Position numbers and translations under genes: made by a program. 64,000 bases of DNA from NCBI GenBank assembly GCA_030490835.1, contig CM059973.1, positions 54,688,008 to 54,752,007 of the forward strand, given 5' to 3'. The notes under the pieces were generated by a model. The model worked only from the letters and a program-made list of their open reading frames with translations, did not search any database and had not been told where the DNA came from. Below, piece after piece: positions 53,601 through 64,000 of this stretch (its first letter is position 1; each line of letters starts with the position of its first letter). This DNA comes from Annona cherimola. Taxonomy: Eukaryota > Streptophyta > Magnoliopsida > Magnoliales > Annonaceae.

Positions 53601-54773
53601 GAATATTAACAAATAAAAATTTATAAATTTTCTCGGCCACCATTATCATAAATAACAACTCAATTCAAAGAGAAGTATCGAAATTATTATATTGATAAAA
53701 AATATATCGTCTTTGCTTTTTATTTTAAAATCCACTAATATTCAAGTTCTAGATATAATTAACAAAAAGATTCATAAAATAAATATTAATTTAAATATAA
53801 CTAAAAATTAAATTGAATAAATATAAAATAATTATTTTGATATTTAACTCAAAAATAAATAATTTTACTTATTCAATCAAATAATAGGTTAAAATTGATC
53901 AATATTATTAAGTACTATATATCATGAATAGATAAATGTATATTTTTGAAAGAAGTTCCCATTTTTAAAAAGTTAATAATTTTTTATTGTTAATATAGAA
54001 CATGACATTTGATATTACATATCAAGTTTATTCATATATAGAAGACATATTAAGCTCTACAAATTCTCTCTTAGAAGACAAAGTTCCACCAATAACAGCG
54101 GCAGACTCCCATAGTGGAGAGATTCAAAAATCAAAACTACACTGGCAGTATGAGAATCAATGCACGTACCACATCTAATTGGCAAAGTCAATAGTTATTA
54201 GGTAATATGGTAAATTATGAAAATTAGAAAGTAAGTATTTTGTTAATATATTTTTTAAAAATTGGTGTGATATTATGATTACGTTTAATATCAAACTTTT
54301 TGTGTTTATTTTTCAAACAAACATTTAAATTTATTAAAATAAGTCTTGCTAATAGTCTTTAATTTTTAGAAGAAATTTAACTTTTGAAAATAATGTAAAA
54401 GAAGAAAACTAATAAATATAAAGGTAAATAATATAAATATAAACATAGATGTATATCAAACTAATATATTTTATATAGTATAATTTCAATATATAAACAT
54501 GTAGTTAAACACAAAAATAAATAATATAAAATAAAAAAATTCCTTTTATTTAAAAAATTAAGAAATCTAATCTTAGATATATCCAAAAAATCTTTAAAAC
54601 TTTATTTGTTTTTATGTAATTGAGGCATGTAATGATTTTTTTAAAGAAAATATACAAGCTTATCCCACCAATCTTTATCCAACGTGCTCTTACTTTTTCT
54701 ACCTTAAAAGATTTGAATTAAGATTAAAAAATTAATTAAGTAGTTAACAATATATAAATAGACAGATTTCAGA
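50641..54773. other. Very AT-rich intergenic DNA, no gene recognised
   Basis: Dominated by AAATTAAATTAAATCAATATAAAATT-like phrases that recur near 50650, 51530, 52470, 52760 and 53280, suggesting decayed copies of one repeat. A short GC-richer patch at about 53010-53210 and a retroposon-like patch at about 54030-54130 (GAAGACAAAGTTCCACC, CAGACTCCCATAGTGG) stand out. No coding support. Confidence 0.4.
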
Positions 54774-55001
54774 TTGGCTACAAGAGCACTTGATATGGTG
54801 CTCCACCATCCTCAGCCCATTGCGGTTCTCAACCCATCTGTCGGAGATGGTAAGAGACCTCTTCTCCAGCCAACAAGTAGCATGGATCAAAAGCTAAATC
54901 CTTCTGCATCTTCTCCGACGTCAATCAGCAATGCATGTCCTAAATCCAACATCTTAACACTGCCGCCCTCTTTTCAAAAACCCATGAGCTATGAAAGCTA
55001 G
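54774..55001 (+). other. Unassigned open frame, possible gene fragment
   Basis: 75 codons of fairly balanced composition (MATRALDMVLHHPQPIAVL..., serine/proline-rich) in the middle of very AT-rich DNA. I recognise no family. It could be an exon remnant of a captured or decayed gene, or chance. The next 250 bases (55010-55260) are also not AT-rich; on the minus strand they read LVDFITPETSNGLLGSVAGF and GVRSNCSKMETGARLLESC, also unassigned. Confidence 0.3.
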
Positions 55002-55274
55002 AGCTCGATTTTCCTCTTGGAATATGCAAATGATTAGCTTCAGCAAAAGCATGGATTATGTGGAATAGGAAAACTAAAGCATCTTCATCATCCCAAAATG
55101 AGGCATTTGCAAAAACTGCAAAACCATCTTGTCACTAGCCTCCATCCACATTGCAGCTTTCTAACAATCGGGCCCCTGTTTCCATCTTAGAACAGTTGCT
55201 TCTGACCCCAAATCCAGCAACAGACCCAAGCAATCCATTGCTTGTTTCAGGAGTTATAAAGTCAACTAAGATCC

Positions 55275-55885
55275 TATAATAGCTCAGAACCGAATCCCAC
55301 ATCGAAAAGGGGAGAATGTTTCTGGTAGTTTATAAGTGGGTCTTGAGTTCAATATGGTGTGAAGCGTTTTAAAGCTGTGCGGCTAAGCTGCCAGGCCAGA
55401 GCGGACAATATCACGCTGTGAGACCCATAGCCCGCAGACCCAATGGACGTTTTCTGGGTCAGTGTGCTCTGTGCGTCAGGCCCAATGGTCGATTTTCTAA
55501 GTCTGTGTGTGACAAGTGGTATCAGAGCGGCTCCCCCTCCAGTAGATGTGGTTTGGAAAGTTGAACCAGTACAAGTCAGGGCTGCAGGCAGAAGCCCAGA
55601 GTTGGGTTGTAGTTCGGAGACGAACCAGGCGAAAGCTGGTGGGCTTGTAATAGCCCAGAACTGAATCCCACGTCGAAAAGGGGAGAAAGTTACTGGTAGT
55701 TTATAAGTAAGTCTCGAGTTCAATATCGTGTGATGCGTTTTAAAGTCGTGCGGCTAAGTTGCTAGGTCAGAGCGGACAATATCACACTGTGAAACTCATA
55801 GCCCACAGGCCCAATGGACGTTTTCTGGGTCTGTGTGCTCTATGAGTCAGGCCCAATGATCGCTTTGATAGGTCTGTGCGTCACA
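55275..55885 (+). mobile_element. TRIM (terminal-repeat retrotransposon in miniature)
   Basis: 611 bp with two 240-bp LTRs (55275-55514 and 55646-55885, ending GACA/CACA). A tRNA-Met primer site TGGTATCAGAGC lies at 55517-55528, two bases after the left LTR. The internal segment is about 130 bp and has no coding capacity. Perfect 5-bp duplications GATCC lie at 55270-55274 and 55886-55890. The left LTR starts TATAATAG and the right TGTAATAG, so the left TG has mutated. Confidence 0.9.
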
Positions 55886-56240
55886 GATCCTATTGGCCAA
55901 CCACCCCTTTCATTAATCTCTAGTCTAACACTTATCCGAGTTTGGTAGCAGACTGAGGAGGAAGAAGGACTTGAGGAAGAAGGACTTGAGGCAAGTAGAA
56001 GCACGCAAATACTTCCTTTCCAAAATTTCAACTGCCGAAAATGCCCAATTATATCTCATCCGTTAAACTGAAATCGACAGTGGATAGCAAGCTTCCACTG
56101 ATAAAAACCGACGAAGCGCTTCCCACAAATTGGGCCGCTGATGCATAACATGGCTTTCCTGCCCACTACCGTGCAATGCTCTCTCGTGGAATTTTATGCA
56201 TCCTTTGGAACCTTTTGATTCCTTTTAAATAAGGGGACAG
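55886..56240 (-). other. Continuation of the unassigned island
   Basis: On the minus strand an open frame from 56031 (MKFWKGSICVLLLASSP followed by a serine run, then VRLEINERGGWPIG) runs towards the TRIM. It resembles a signal-peptide-like N-terminus, but I cannot assign it. Contains a small direct repeat GAGGAAGAAGGACTT. Confidence 0.25.
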
Positions 56241-57404
56241 GCGGAATCAACTTTTGAAGAAGCTAAAATTTGTCATTTATCTATTAGTTTACGTTACGAT
56301 GTGGTCATCACCAAGTCACGGTAAATTAGTCACAAAAACTTTGGATGATTTTTTGAATTTGTTACTGAAAGTTGTACTTAATAGTGATTTTTTTTGTCAC
56401 TAAAAGGATACCTGTCGAAACATCTATGATATTATTGTCGCTAAAACATAATTTTTTAGCAACAATATTTGTCACTAAATAGTATTTGTCACTAATTATT
56501 CGATTGAAATTTCAAAATAAAATAATTATTAGATTTGATGAATTAAATAATTTTATTTGATGAATTTTTTAGCAAGATATTGGTAGATAGAAAATCTTAA
56601 TAATTGATTTAAATTTATAAAGATGATCTTTTTTTTAGCTAAATAAAAGATATTTATTGGGCAGCATATGAGTTTGGATTTAATAGGTTTGGATTTTTGA
56701 ACTTTGATGTGCTATTAATATTGATATATACATTTTTTTATTATGTTTAATAGTAGGTTGAAATTATGAATTTATGATATGAATTGCTAGTACTTATTGA
56801 TAGAATGTCTTTCAGTAGTATTATATATCATGAGAGAATTATGCATTTATATGTATTTTTGACAATTTATGAAATTTATCAATTCAAGTGAGCTACTTTG
56901 CTGATTGCTTCTAAGTGGGGTTTTGGAATCCCTTCCATTTTAGTTTCTATGATTAGAAATTTTTTTTGTAGTACAGAAGTTGATTAAAATTCTTTTTAGT
57001 ATGGTCTATGATAAAAAATGGTTTATTTTTTATGTTTTAGTAAATAGAGAAAAGAAACTTTTCAAAGAAAGAATAAGGTTTGGGGTTAATTACTTATAAC
57101 ATCTAAAGCTTTGATGATGTCGTTTGCTCAATTATTGAAGTATGAGAAGTTGAAATATTTATATTTGGTTATTCAATTATCAATATACTTTTTATTATAA
57201 GTTATTATTGAAGTATATTTGATACTGATGGAAGATGACTATTTAATATTATTATGTAATTAAAAATTGAAATCATGTTGACTGAATAAAATTATCTCAT
57301 GTAAAATTATGATAAAATTTGCTGATATTTTATTAGATTTGAATTGAAGATAAACTATGTTTTACTTAAATTTCGAGGACGAATTTTTTGTAAGGTGGGT
57401 AGAA
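56241..57404 (+). other. Decayed retroelement sequence upstream of a gypsy LTR
   Basis: No domain is readable until about 57365-57390, where AATTTCGAGGACGAATTTTT encodes NFEDEF, the usual last residues of Tekay/Del-type gypsy pol, followed by a purine-rich tract AAGGTGGGTAGAA (57392-57404). Confidence 0.45.
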
Positions 57405-59536
57405 TGTGAAACCCCCTAATTTTTGGATATTTTTTAAATTAATATAATATGAATAGATAAATCAAAATTTAAAAATGATATAAATTTAGATGTTTTCGTA
57501 TTTGCAAGTTAGTAATGAGTTGATTTTAAATGTGTGGAAGAATTAGGGGTAATTTTGTAATTTACGTAAAAGTACAATTTTAGTTGTGAGTCATTTTGAA
57601 AATTAAATGTAAACTAAAGAATTCTATTGATTTTAATATTTATTTGAGGGTATAAATTATTAGTGAGCTTGTGAACTCGAAATACCCAAGTTAGATATCA
57701 AATGGCCTTTAAGTTATTTATTAGTTGGATTTAAAATAATAAGTTTTATTACCTGTGTTTAAACTTATGGGCTTTTCATGAGTAGGTCAAAGGTTCAAGT
57801 GGCGAGCTTAAAAAATGTATAATTTTTTTAAATTAATTTTGGCATGTGGGACCCACAAGTTGATAGAGTTCAATTAAATTGAAAATTTTCAAGAATGTAT
57901 ATAACCCAAAACACACATAAACATTCCAGAGGCATGGTTTTATAAAAACGCGCAAAAACGGAAGAGAAGAAAAGAGGGAGAAAAACGCATGAAAAACAGA
58001 AGAGGAGAGAGAGAGAGAGTATTAGGTGGATTTTTGTTTGGTAGGTTTTGAAGCTTAGAGGATTTGGGGAAAAAGTGGATGAAATTTTGGTAAGAAGTTT
58101 ATTCTTTTTTTTTACAAGAGTAAGAAATTTATTCTTTGTTCCTCTTATTTATTTTATATATTCTGATGATGTGGAAGAAATTTAACATGAATATGTGATG
58201 TTATGATTAAAGATTCTAAACCCTAATAGGGTAGAGAAAAAGCGATTTTTCATGGAGATGAAATATGAGTATGAAATCTAGATTGATAATTTTTAAAATG
58301 ATATTTTATTATGAAAGACAATAATTATTTTAGAAAATTTGAAATGATTTGAAATATAGGTGTCTCTAGATAGGTTTTTGGAATTTGAGAATGAAAAAAA
58401 TTATGGTATTTGAGGATGAAATTAAAAAAATTATTTTAAAATATTATTTACAGATATTGTTATTATTTTGGTATAGATTAAAGTAAAGAAAGCATTGAAA
58501 TTTTTTAGAGCCCACATGTGAAGATTTGGAAATTTGCAAGAAAATAAGTAGAAAATTTTCGCTTTTATTTGGTTGCTTATGTATGTTAATGAATGTTTAT
58601 TTTTTCAAGCATAAATGTTTAGCGATGATTTGGTTGTTTTATTTGAAATTTCTTTCTTGGGATGTATATTTTTATGGCTTTAATTATTAACTTGAGCTGT
58701 TTGAGGAATTATTTTGAGATAATGATAACTTTATGATGATATTTGAATTATATAAATTATTTAAATTTGACGAATATATTTAAAATGGGCATGATATATG
58801 AGAGCATTGTTGTATGTTGAGCATGACATATGATGATTCTCCGGGCTAGCCGGAGAATAATAGGAGTGAAAGTATGCTACGGTATAGTTGTGTAAGATGT
58901 TTCATGATGGCGTGTCTATTTGGGGGTGCCAGGGTAACATGGATGTGAAGATGAAGATGAACATTCGCATTGTATGAGCATTTGAAGCATGAGAGTTCGC
59001 GGAACATATGTATTTTAGAGATTTTTTATGTTTGAGTTATTTTATAGAAAAGATGTTTATTTGTTTTAATATTTGAGTTTTACCATTATCCGGACTCACT
59101 TTTTTATGTTGATATTTTTAGATGACAGACATGAGGTAGAAGCCCAAAACGATGTTGGTGCTTAGCAGGAATGGAAAGACATCATGGTCAATTGGGTTAT
59201 ACATGAGTTATCATCCTAGTTAGTAGAAAAGAAAATCAGATTTAATATTTTAGTTCATGCATAGATGACTAAGGAATATTTTTGTAAAAATTCAATTTTT
59301 ATAGAGTTGATTTATGGTTGAAAATGATGGTGATTTGGAGAAAAATTAGAATAGTTTATTTTATTTACATGGAGAGGTAACAACTATTAAAGAATTTTAA
59401 TTAATGTTGGGCAGGTTGATGTAAATTTTTATTATTATCTAAGAGATGTAATTATTAATTTAGTATTTTTTTCTCAGCTTGACCGATCCTAGTAGTTCTT
59501 ACTGATCGTAGGAGGTGCTAGCGACAGGGCATTACA
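57405..59536 (+). repeat. Ty3/gypsy 3' LTR (Tekay/Del-like)
   Basis: Starts TGTGAAACCCCC directly after the polypurine tract and ends AGGGCATTACA, about 2.13 kb. A pol-terminal NFEDEF codon run lies just upstream. The interior includes CCGGGCTAGCCGGAGAATAA and TTATCCGGACTCACTTTTT near the 3' part. Target duplication cannot be checked because the 5' end was not found. Confidence 0.65.
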
Positions 59537-59930
59537 CATATCAAGTTTATAGCGTGCAGCCGGAATCCATGGCCACCGTTTGGAATTGTTTGAGGGTCCA
59601 AAAATAATAGCCATCATTGGAAGTGAGAAGAAAAAAGATAAAATCTTTTCCTGGGCTTTCCAATTCAAAAAGGTTTCTAGATGGATGATTAAAAAAAATA
59701 AGGCAGTTAGATTTGAGAAATTTGTAGCCAAAGGAAATATCATTATGATCCATTATACTAGATGGAAATTGTGATGCTTGAGAAATTCTTATATGCATAT
59801 TGCATTATACCACAAGATTCCAAAAGCATGATATTTGCATGAAACATATATGGAAACATGTGTGTCAAAAGCATAATCCATATCAAAATAAATTCCAGAC
59901 ATTACAAATTCTAAAATACTTCTTGATAAT
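59537..59930. other. Spacer between two gypsy LTRs
   Basis: Small open frames on both strands have no recognised domain. Confidence 0.35.
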
Positions 59931-62900
59931 TGATAATTGGTAATTAATAATATATTTTGTGGGCATTTTATACTAATTTGGTGGGTAATTAATTGAGTTT
60001 AAAGTGAAATTTGATTTAAAATATGTTTTTGACAACATTTGGGTATTAAATATTAATTTCAAGTAATTTAAAAAATTTTTGTAATTTTTTGGCGTGAAAT
60101 TACATTTTTATTTGTTGCTATTAAATAGATTATGTTTGATATAAATTATTGTAATAATTGAATTTTAAATAATTTTAATACGTCGACCACCTGTTTTGAT
60201 GAATTAATAATTTAAATATTTTTTATGCAGGTTAACCAATAAATTTCAGATGTGGGGCCCACCAGAAAATCAACACTATCCAACGGTCCAAAATTAAGTG
60301 CAACAAGCAGATGCTAAGCTATTCATTAGATGTTCGTCCAAGCAGCAAAGATGCCCACAAAATCAAGTGGGGCCCACCAGATTTTAAGCAAAATCATCAC
60401 GAGCAGCATCCTTAAATCTCAACCGTCCAAGCAGCCGTCCAAATATCCCGAAATTTCTATCCATCCAAGCCAAATAATTCATGTTGATTTGCACCGTTCC
60501 TTTTATTTCAACGCCCAACCTATTTTCCATTCCAATTAATTACATGCTAGCAAGTCACTCAAGGCTGAAATCCAGGTCGCTCATCAAATTTTCAAGCAGG
60601 TCCCACCAATTAAATCACACAACCAGCTGTCCAAATTTTTTAAAAATCCAGACCGTCCAAATTCAACCCGCAATCAGTACCGCCCATTGCAAAATCAGCC
60701 GCCATCCAGCTGAGTTGGATGCAAGCTAAATCAAGTCGTCCAGAAATTTATGTGGGGCCCATGCAGATCACATCCAAGCTGATTACCATCCAGCCGTCCA
60801 CTTTTATCCACCGTCCAGCCACCAGAAAAATCTGGCCGTTCAATTTAAATGCCATTGCCTCCAACTATTGCAGCGTGTAAAATCAAACTGTCCAACTCAA
60901 AATCTCAGCCGTCTAAGGGAGTAAAAAAATCAAAGGCTGGAATTAGAAATCATGCAGCCTACGTTCAGCATCCATGCAATCGACCGATTATTTCAGCATC
61001 CATGCAATCCACCGATTATTTGAGCAAGCTTTCATTAAAGCCAGGCCGTCCAATTAATCCCCTTTGAGAATGAACGGCCAGCAAAGCAGCAATTAAATTA
61101 AGCCGTTCAGATTGGTTCAAGCTGCGCAATTCGCTCACTGCATTAGATCGTCCAGCCATATACAGCCGTCCAATTCAACTTCCGTAGATACGCAATATTG
61201 ATCAGATGAAAACCAAAAAAAAAAAAACACTATTATAAATAGAGGAGCACAGCCAGAGAAATTGAAAGAGATCTTACACAGAAATTCAGAGTAGAAAATT
61301 AGAGAGGAAATTCCAATGGGTGGAGAGGAGGCAAAGAGCACATGGTGGGAGGTAAGGCGGCGAGTTGCGTAGAGTGGCCAACACGTCATCGGGGCTTCCA
61401 ACCAGTAAGCTTTTCTTTCTTCTTTCCTTTTTATTTTAATTGTCTTATTTAAGATGAATTTTAATTTTAATTTTAGTTTGGGCTTAAACATGCTTGGCTA
61501 TGCATTAAATCTAAAGCTTAGAATGTAGCATGCGCAAAATGTAGCGTTGTGTGTAGTTTTGATTTATTTATGATGAATATTGTTGTTAATTTAATATCTT
61601 GTAATTTAATGCTTGCATAGTATTTGAGCTCCTACTTTGGTAATGATTTTCATGTATTAGATGGCGGAACCGAGAGGTCGAAGTCAAATATTCGATAATC
61701 AAGATATTAAACTTGAAAACCTAAGGCCATGAAAATAGGCATGATGACCTTAAGGAATTCATAAATGATCATAGAACTTCATAAATCTTAATTGACTTAA
61801 TCCTATGAGAATAGGTGGTTAAGAATAAATCAGGGTTACGTTTTGTAAATTTTGAAAAAAAATACAAGGATAAATTAGGATTTGTTCTCCTTTAACAAAT
61901 AATATTTGGATTAAATAATCATACCACGTATCCATTGTAAAAGACACATGTGAAACTCCAGACATTAGGTACTCACATCCATGCTTTCAATTTTTTTATC
62001 TAGTTCTAAATTTTATTTTCTTTTTCCACTTTTTATTCCTATTTATTCTTTTGATATTTGATAAACGTGTTTAAATCCAACATTTTAAGTCCTGAATTCT
62101 CTGTAGATTGTGTTGGAAACATGTGAAAAATAAGTCAAGTTTATGTTTTGATGATTAACAAATCAATTTGTAAGTTTTGATTACTAACATGTGTGTGGAG
62201 ATGATTAAAGGTTAGAAAAATGAAGAGAATGAAGCATGACAAGTCAAGTCGAATTCCAAGTTGACTCAGGCATCGACTTAAGCCAAGTCAATCCCCAAGT
62301 CGACTCCAGCAGCGACTTCAAAACGTCATTTTCTTCCAGAGTTGAAATCGAGAATGAGAGTTGCCGAAGTCGCATCCCAAGTTGACTCCTCTCGCAACTT
62401 GGGTGAAGTCGCAGACCAAGTCGACTCCTGCATCAACTTCGACTCTTCATTTCTGTCCAGAGTTGAAATCAAGAACGAGAGCTGCCGAAGTCGCATCCCA
62501 AGTCGACTCCAGCTTTGACTTCAGTACGGAAATTGCCGAACGAGTTAACTCAATGACAGATTTGAGTGGAGATGAAGATCAAGACAACTCAAACACTCAA
62601 ATGAAGATCAAATGAAGAATAAAAGCAATCAGGGTTGCATGAATCCATCATGTTGGATTATGAACATATATTTGGACATCATTAGGCACTCTAAGATTCA
62701 TGCACATATTCAAGATTTCAAGAATTCAAAGTTTGCAAGTCACGAAGCTAAAAGGACATCAAGCTAGGATGATTATACTGAGTTGCAAAAGATATAATCA
62801 AATGAAGAACAATTAAGCATAAAGAAATTCAAGCAAGCAAAGCATTCCAAAGAATTTCAAGTTCAACTAGCAAGCTGAAGAAGTGAAGTCGCACCCGAAG

Positions 62901-63841
62901 TCGACTTCACCTGCGACTTGGGTCAAGTCGAGGACCAATCGACCCAGACTGAAACTTGAAGAAGTTGCGGAGAGCCAAAGTCGCACCCGAAGTCGACTCC
63001 ATCTGCGACTTGGGCGAAGTCGCACCCGAAGTCGACTCCACCTGCGACTTGGGTCCCAACGGTCAGAAATTTTTCAAACGTTGGCGCATTAAATGCGTGC
63101 CACCTACTTCCAAACGTTCGGATTCCCTCGCAAATTATTTAAGGCATTCAATATGAACGAGGAGGGTAGCTGAGAATTCATTGAATGAGCATAACTCCCA
63201 TCTCTAAGAGCATTAAGTGATCAAGTCATCGTATAGAAGAAGAACTCCGCCTTCAAACTGCCAAAGAGCTGCTTGCTGAATCATTAAGCCTACGCTACAA
63301 GTTCTTTTCTGCGCCAAATCTGCCTCTACACAACAGTAACGTGTAGAAACTTTCTTTTGTTATTTCTTGTTGTATTGAACTTGATTTAGTTTTGGTAACT
63401 AAGATCAAGTGTAAGAAAAGTAGTGTGTGATTGGAGTGGAACTCGTCACCTACTTGTGCTGTGAATTGTTGCTGCCCCCTATAGCTAGAATCTAGAAGAG
63501 AGCAGTGACTCTAGTTATATTTGTGAAATACATAGTGAAACCCAAGTCACAAGAGGTGTGAGCTTAGAAAAGTGGAGTAGGGAAGGTTGCCCGAACCACT
63601 ATAAAAACTTGCTTGTTGATTTTTATTTCTACTCTTTGCGCTATATTGCTTTCTATTTGTTTCTTCATAAAAGGGGACTAGATTAATTTGGGGTAAAGTT
63701 TCTGTTTAAGTTAAAAAAATTTAAATACCCTATTCACCCCTCCCCTCTTGGGTAATTGTCATTAACTCAGGACCAACAGATTGATATTTTATATACTACA
63801 ATCTACGACTCGTGCACTTGCAGTGAGATTGCGAACAATCA
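59931..63841 (+). repeat. Second copy of the 813-2937 gypsy LTR, split by a Copia solo LTR
   Basis: In + orientation it starts TGATAATTGG and ends GCGAACAATCA. It aligns, reversed, with 2937-813 through the GGGGCCCACCAG-rich part, the AACAAATAATATTTGGATTA segment and the CTACGACTCGTGCACTTGCA end. The segment 62111-63778 is a later insertion. No tRNA-Asp primer site follows, so this is a solo or 3' LTR. Confidence 0.7.
62111..63778 (+). mobile_element. Copia solo LTR, same family as 11350-20145
   Basis: 1,668 bp, TGTTGGAAAC...GACCAACA, flanked by perfect 5-bp duplications GATTG (62106-62110 and 63779-63783). It shares with the PDAT-intron element the AAGTCGACT modules (62240-62530 and 62885-63055), AACGTTGGCGCATTAAATGCG, and the GCCCGAACCACTATAAAAA-like promoter-proximal segment. 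It lacks internal sequence, so it arose by LTR-LTR recombination. Confidence 0.92.
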
Positions 63842-63870
63842 TTTAACATGAAAATTGCTTTGATATCACT

Positions 63871-64000
63871 TGTTGGGAAACCTTATTAATTGAAATCATA
63901 ATTACCTTAAGATCCTTCATGCTAAATCACTAAGAAAATTTATAAGCAGGAGCATACCTGACTCCATAGGAATAGATGTTGCTCTTGAATCTAAAGGTTT
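63871..64000 (-). repeat. Start of another Copia-like LTR (runs off window)
   Basis: The minus-strand LTR end CCCAACA (63877-63871) is followed, two bases on, by TGATATCAAAGC (63868-63857), a degenerate tRNA-Met primer site. The LTR would extend beyond 64000. The element's interior is missing on the left because the gypsy LTR abuts. Confidence 0.5.

Noticed and set aside
55349..55723. 124-codon minus frame
   Set aside because: It lies across the TRIM LTR, primer site and internal region; a chance frame in a non-coding element.
59489..59798. Overlapping 80-codon frames on both strands
   Set aside because: No domain, AT-rich, between two LTRs.

Overview
This is a 64-kb piece of a flowering-plant nuclear chromosome. 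It is AT-rich, its genes carry GT-AG introns, and transposable elements of nearly every plant class are packed between and inside them. The sequence does not identify the species. Only two genes could be assembled with confidence. They are convergent: a PDAT acyltransferase gene on the + strand (8861-27590) and an RWP-RK transcription factor gene on the - strand (46358-29911).

Layout. 1-2937: 5' end of a Ty3/gypsy element on the - strand (gag remnant, tRNA-Asp-type primer site, LTR). 2938-7300: old relics, namely a decayed Copia element and a decayed hAT transposase. 7670-8150: a Mutator-type MITE with a 9-bp target duplication, just upstream of PDAT. 8861-27590: PDAT, six coding exons giving 670 aa. 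Its first intron is about 12.7 kb because a complete Copia element (11350-20145, antisense to the gene, identical 5-bp target duplications, two 1,749-bp LTRs that are about 99% identical) lies inside it. 27591-29910: convergent intergenic space with a scrap of Copia reverse transcriptase and a tRNA-derived SINE. 29911-46358: RWP-RK gene, nine coding exons giving 417 aa. Its introns are filled with several MITE families, a 101-bp triplication, a hAT-like element and a poly(A) retroposon. 46360-54750: promoter-side and intergenic AT-rich DNA, including a two-level tandem repeat at about 49380-50640. 54774-56230: an unusual island of non-repeat-like sequence split by a 611-bp TRIM element (55275-55885). 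57405-59536: a gypsy 3' LTR. 59931-63841: a second copy of the gypsy LTR seen at 1-2937, in opposite orientation, interrupted by a solo LTR (62111-63778) of the same Copia family found in the PDAT intron. 63871-64000: start of another LTR running off the window.

Function. PDAT is a membrane enzyme that makes triacylglycerol by moving an acyl group from a phospholipid to diacylglycerol. The second gene is a DNA-binding regulator of the RWP-RK (probably RKD-like) class. Nothing links the two functionally; they are only neighbours. All coordinates, splice junctions and reading phases were worked out by hand, and the phases close exactly in both genes. I found no CRISPR array, operon or prokaryote-type system. 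The most distinctive features are the recent intronic Copia insertion, its LTR family built from palindromic AAGTCGACTT modules, the RWP-RK protein with an unfamiliar conserved-looking N-terminal half, and MITE families that share one palindromic core under different ends.
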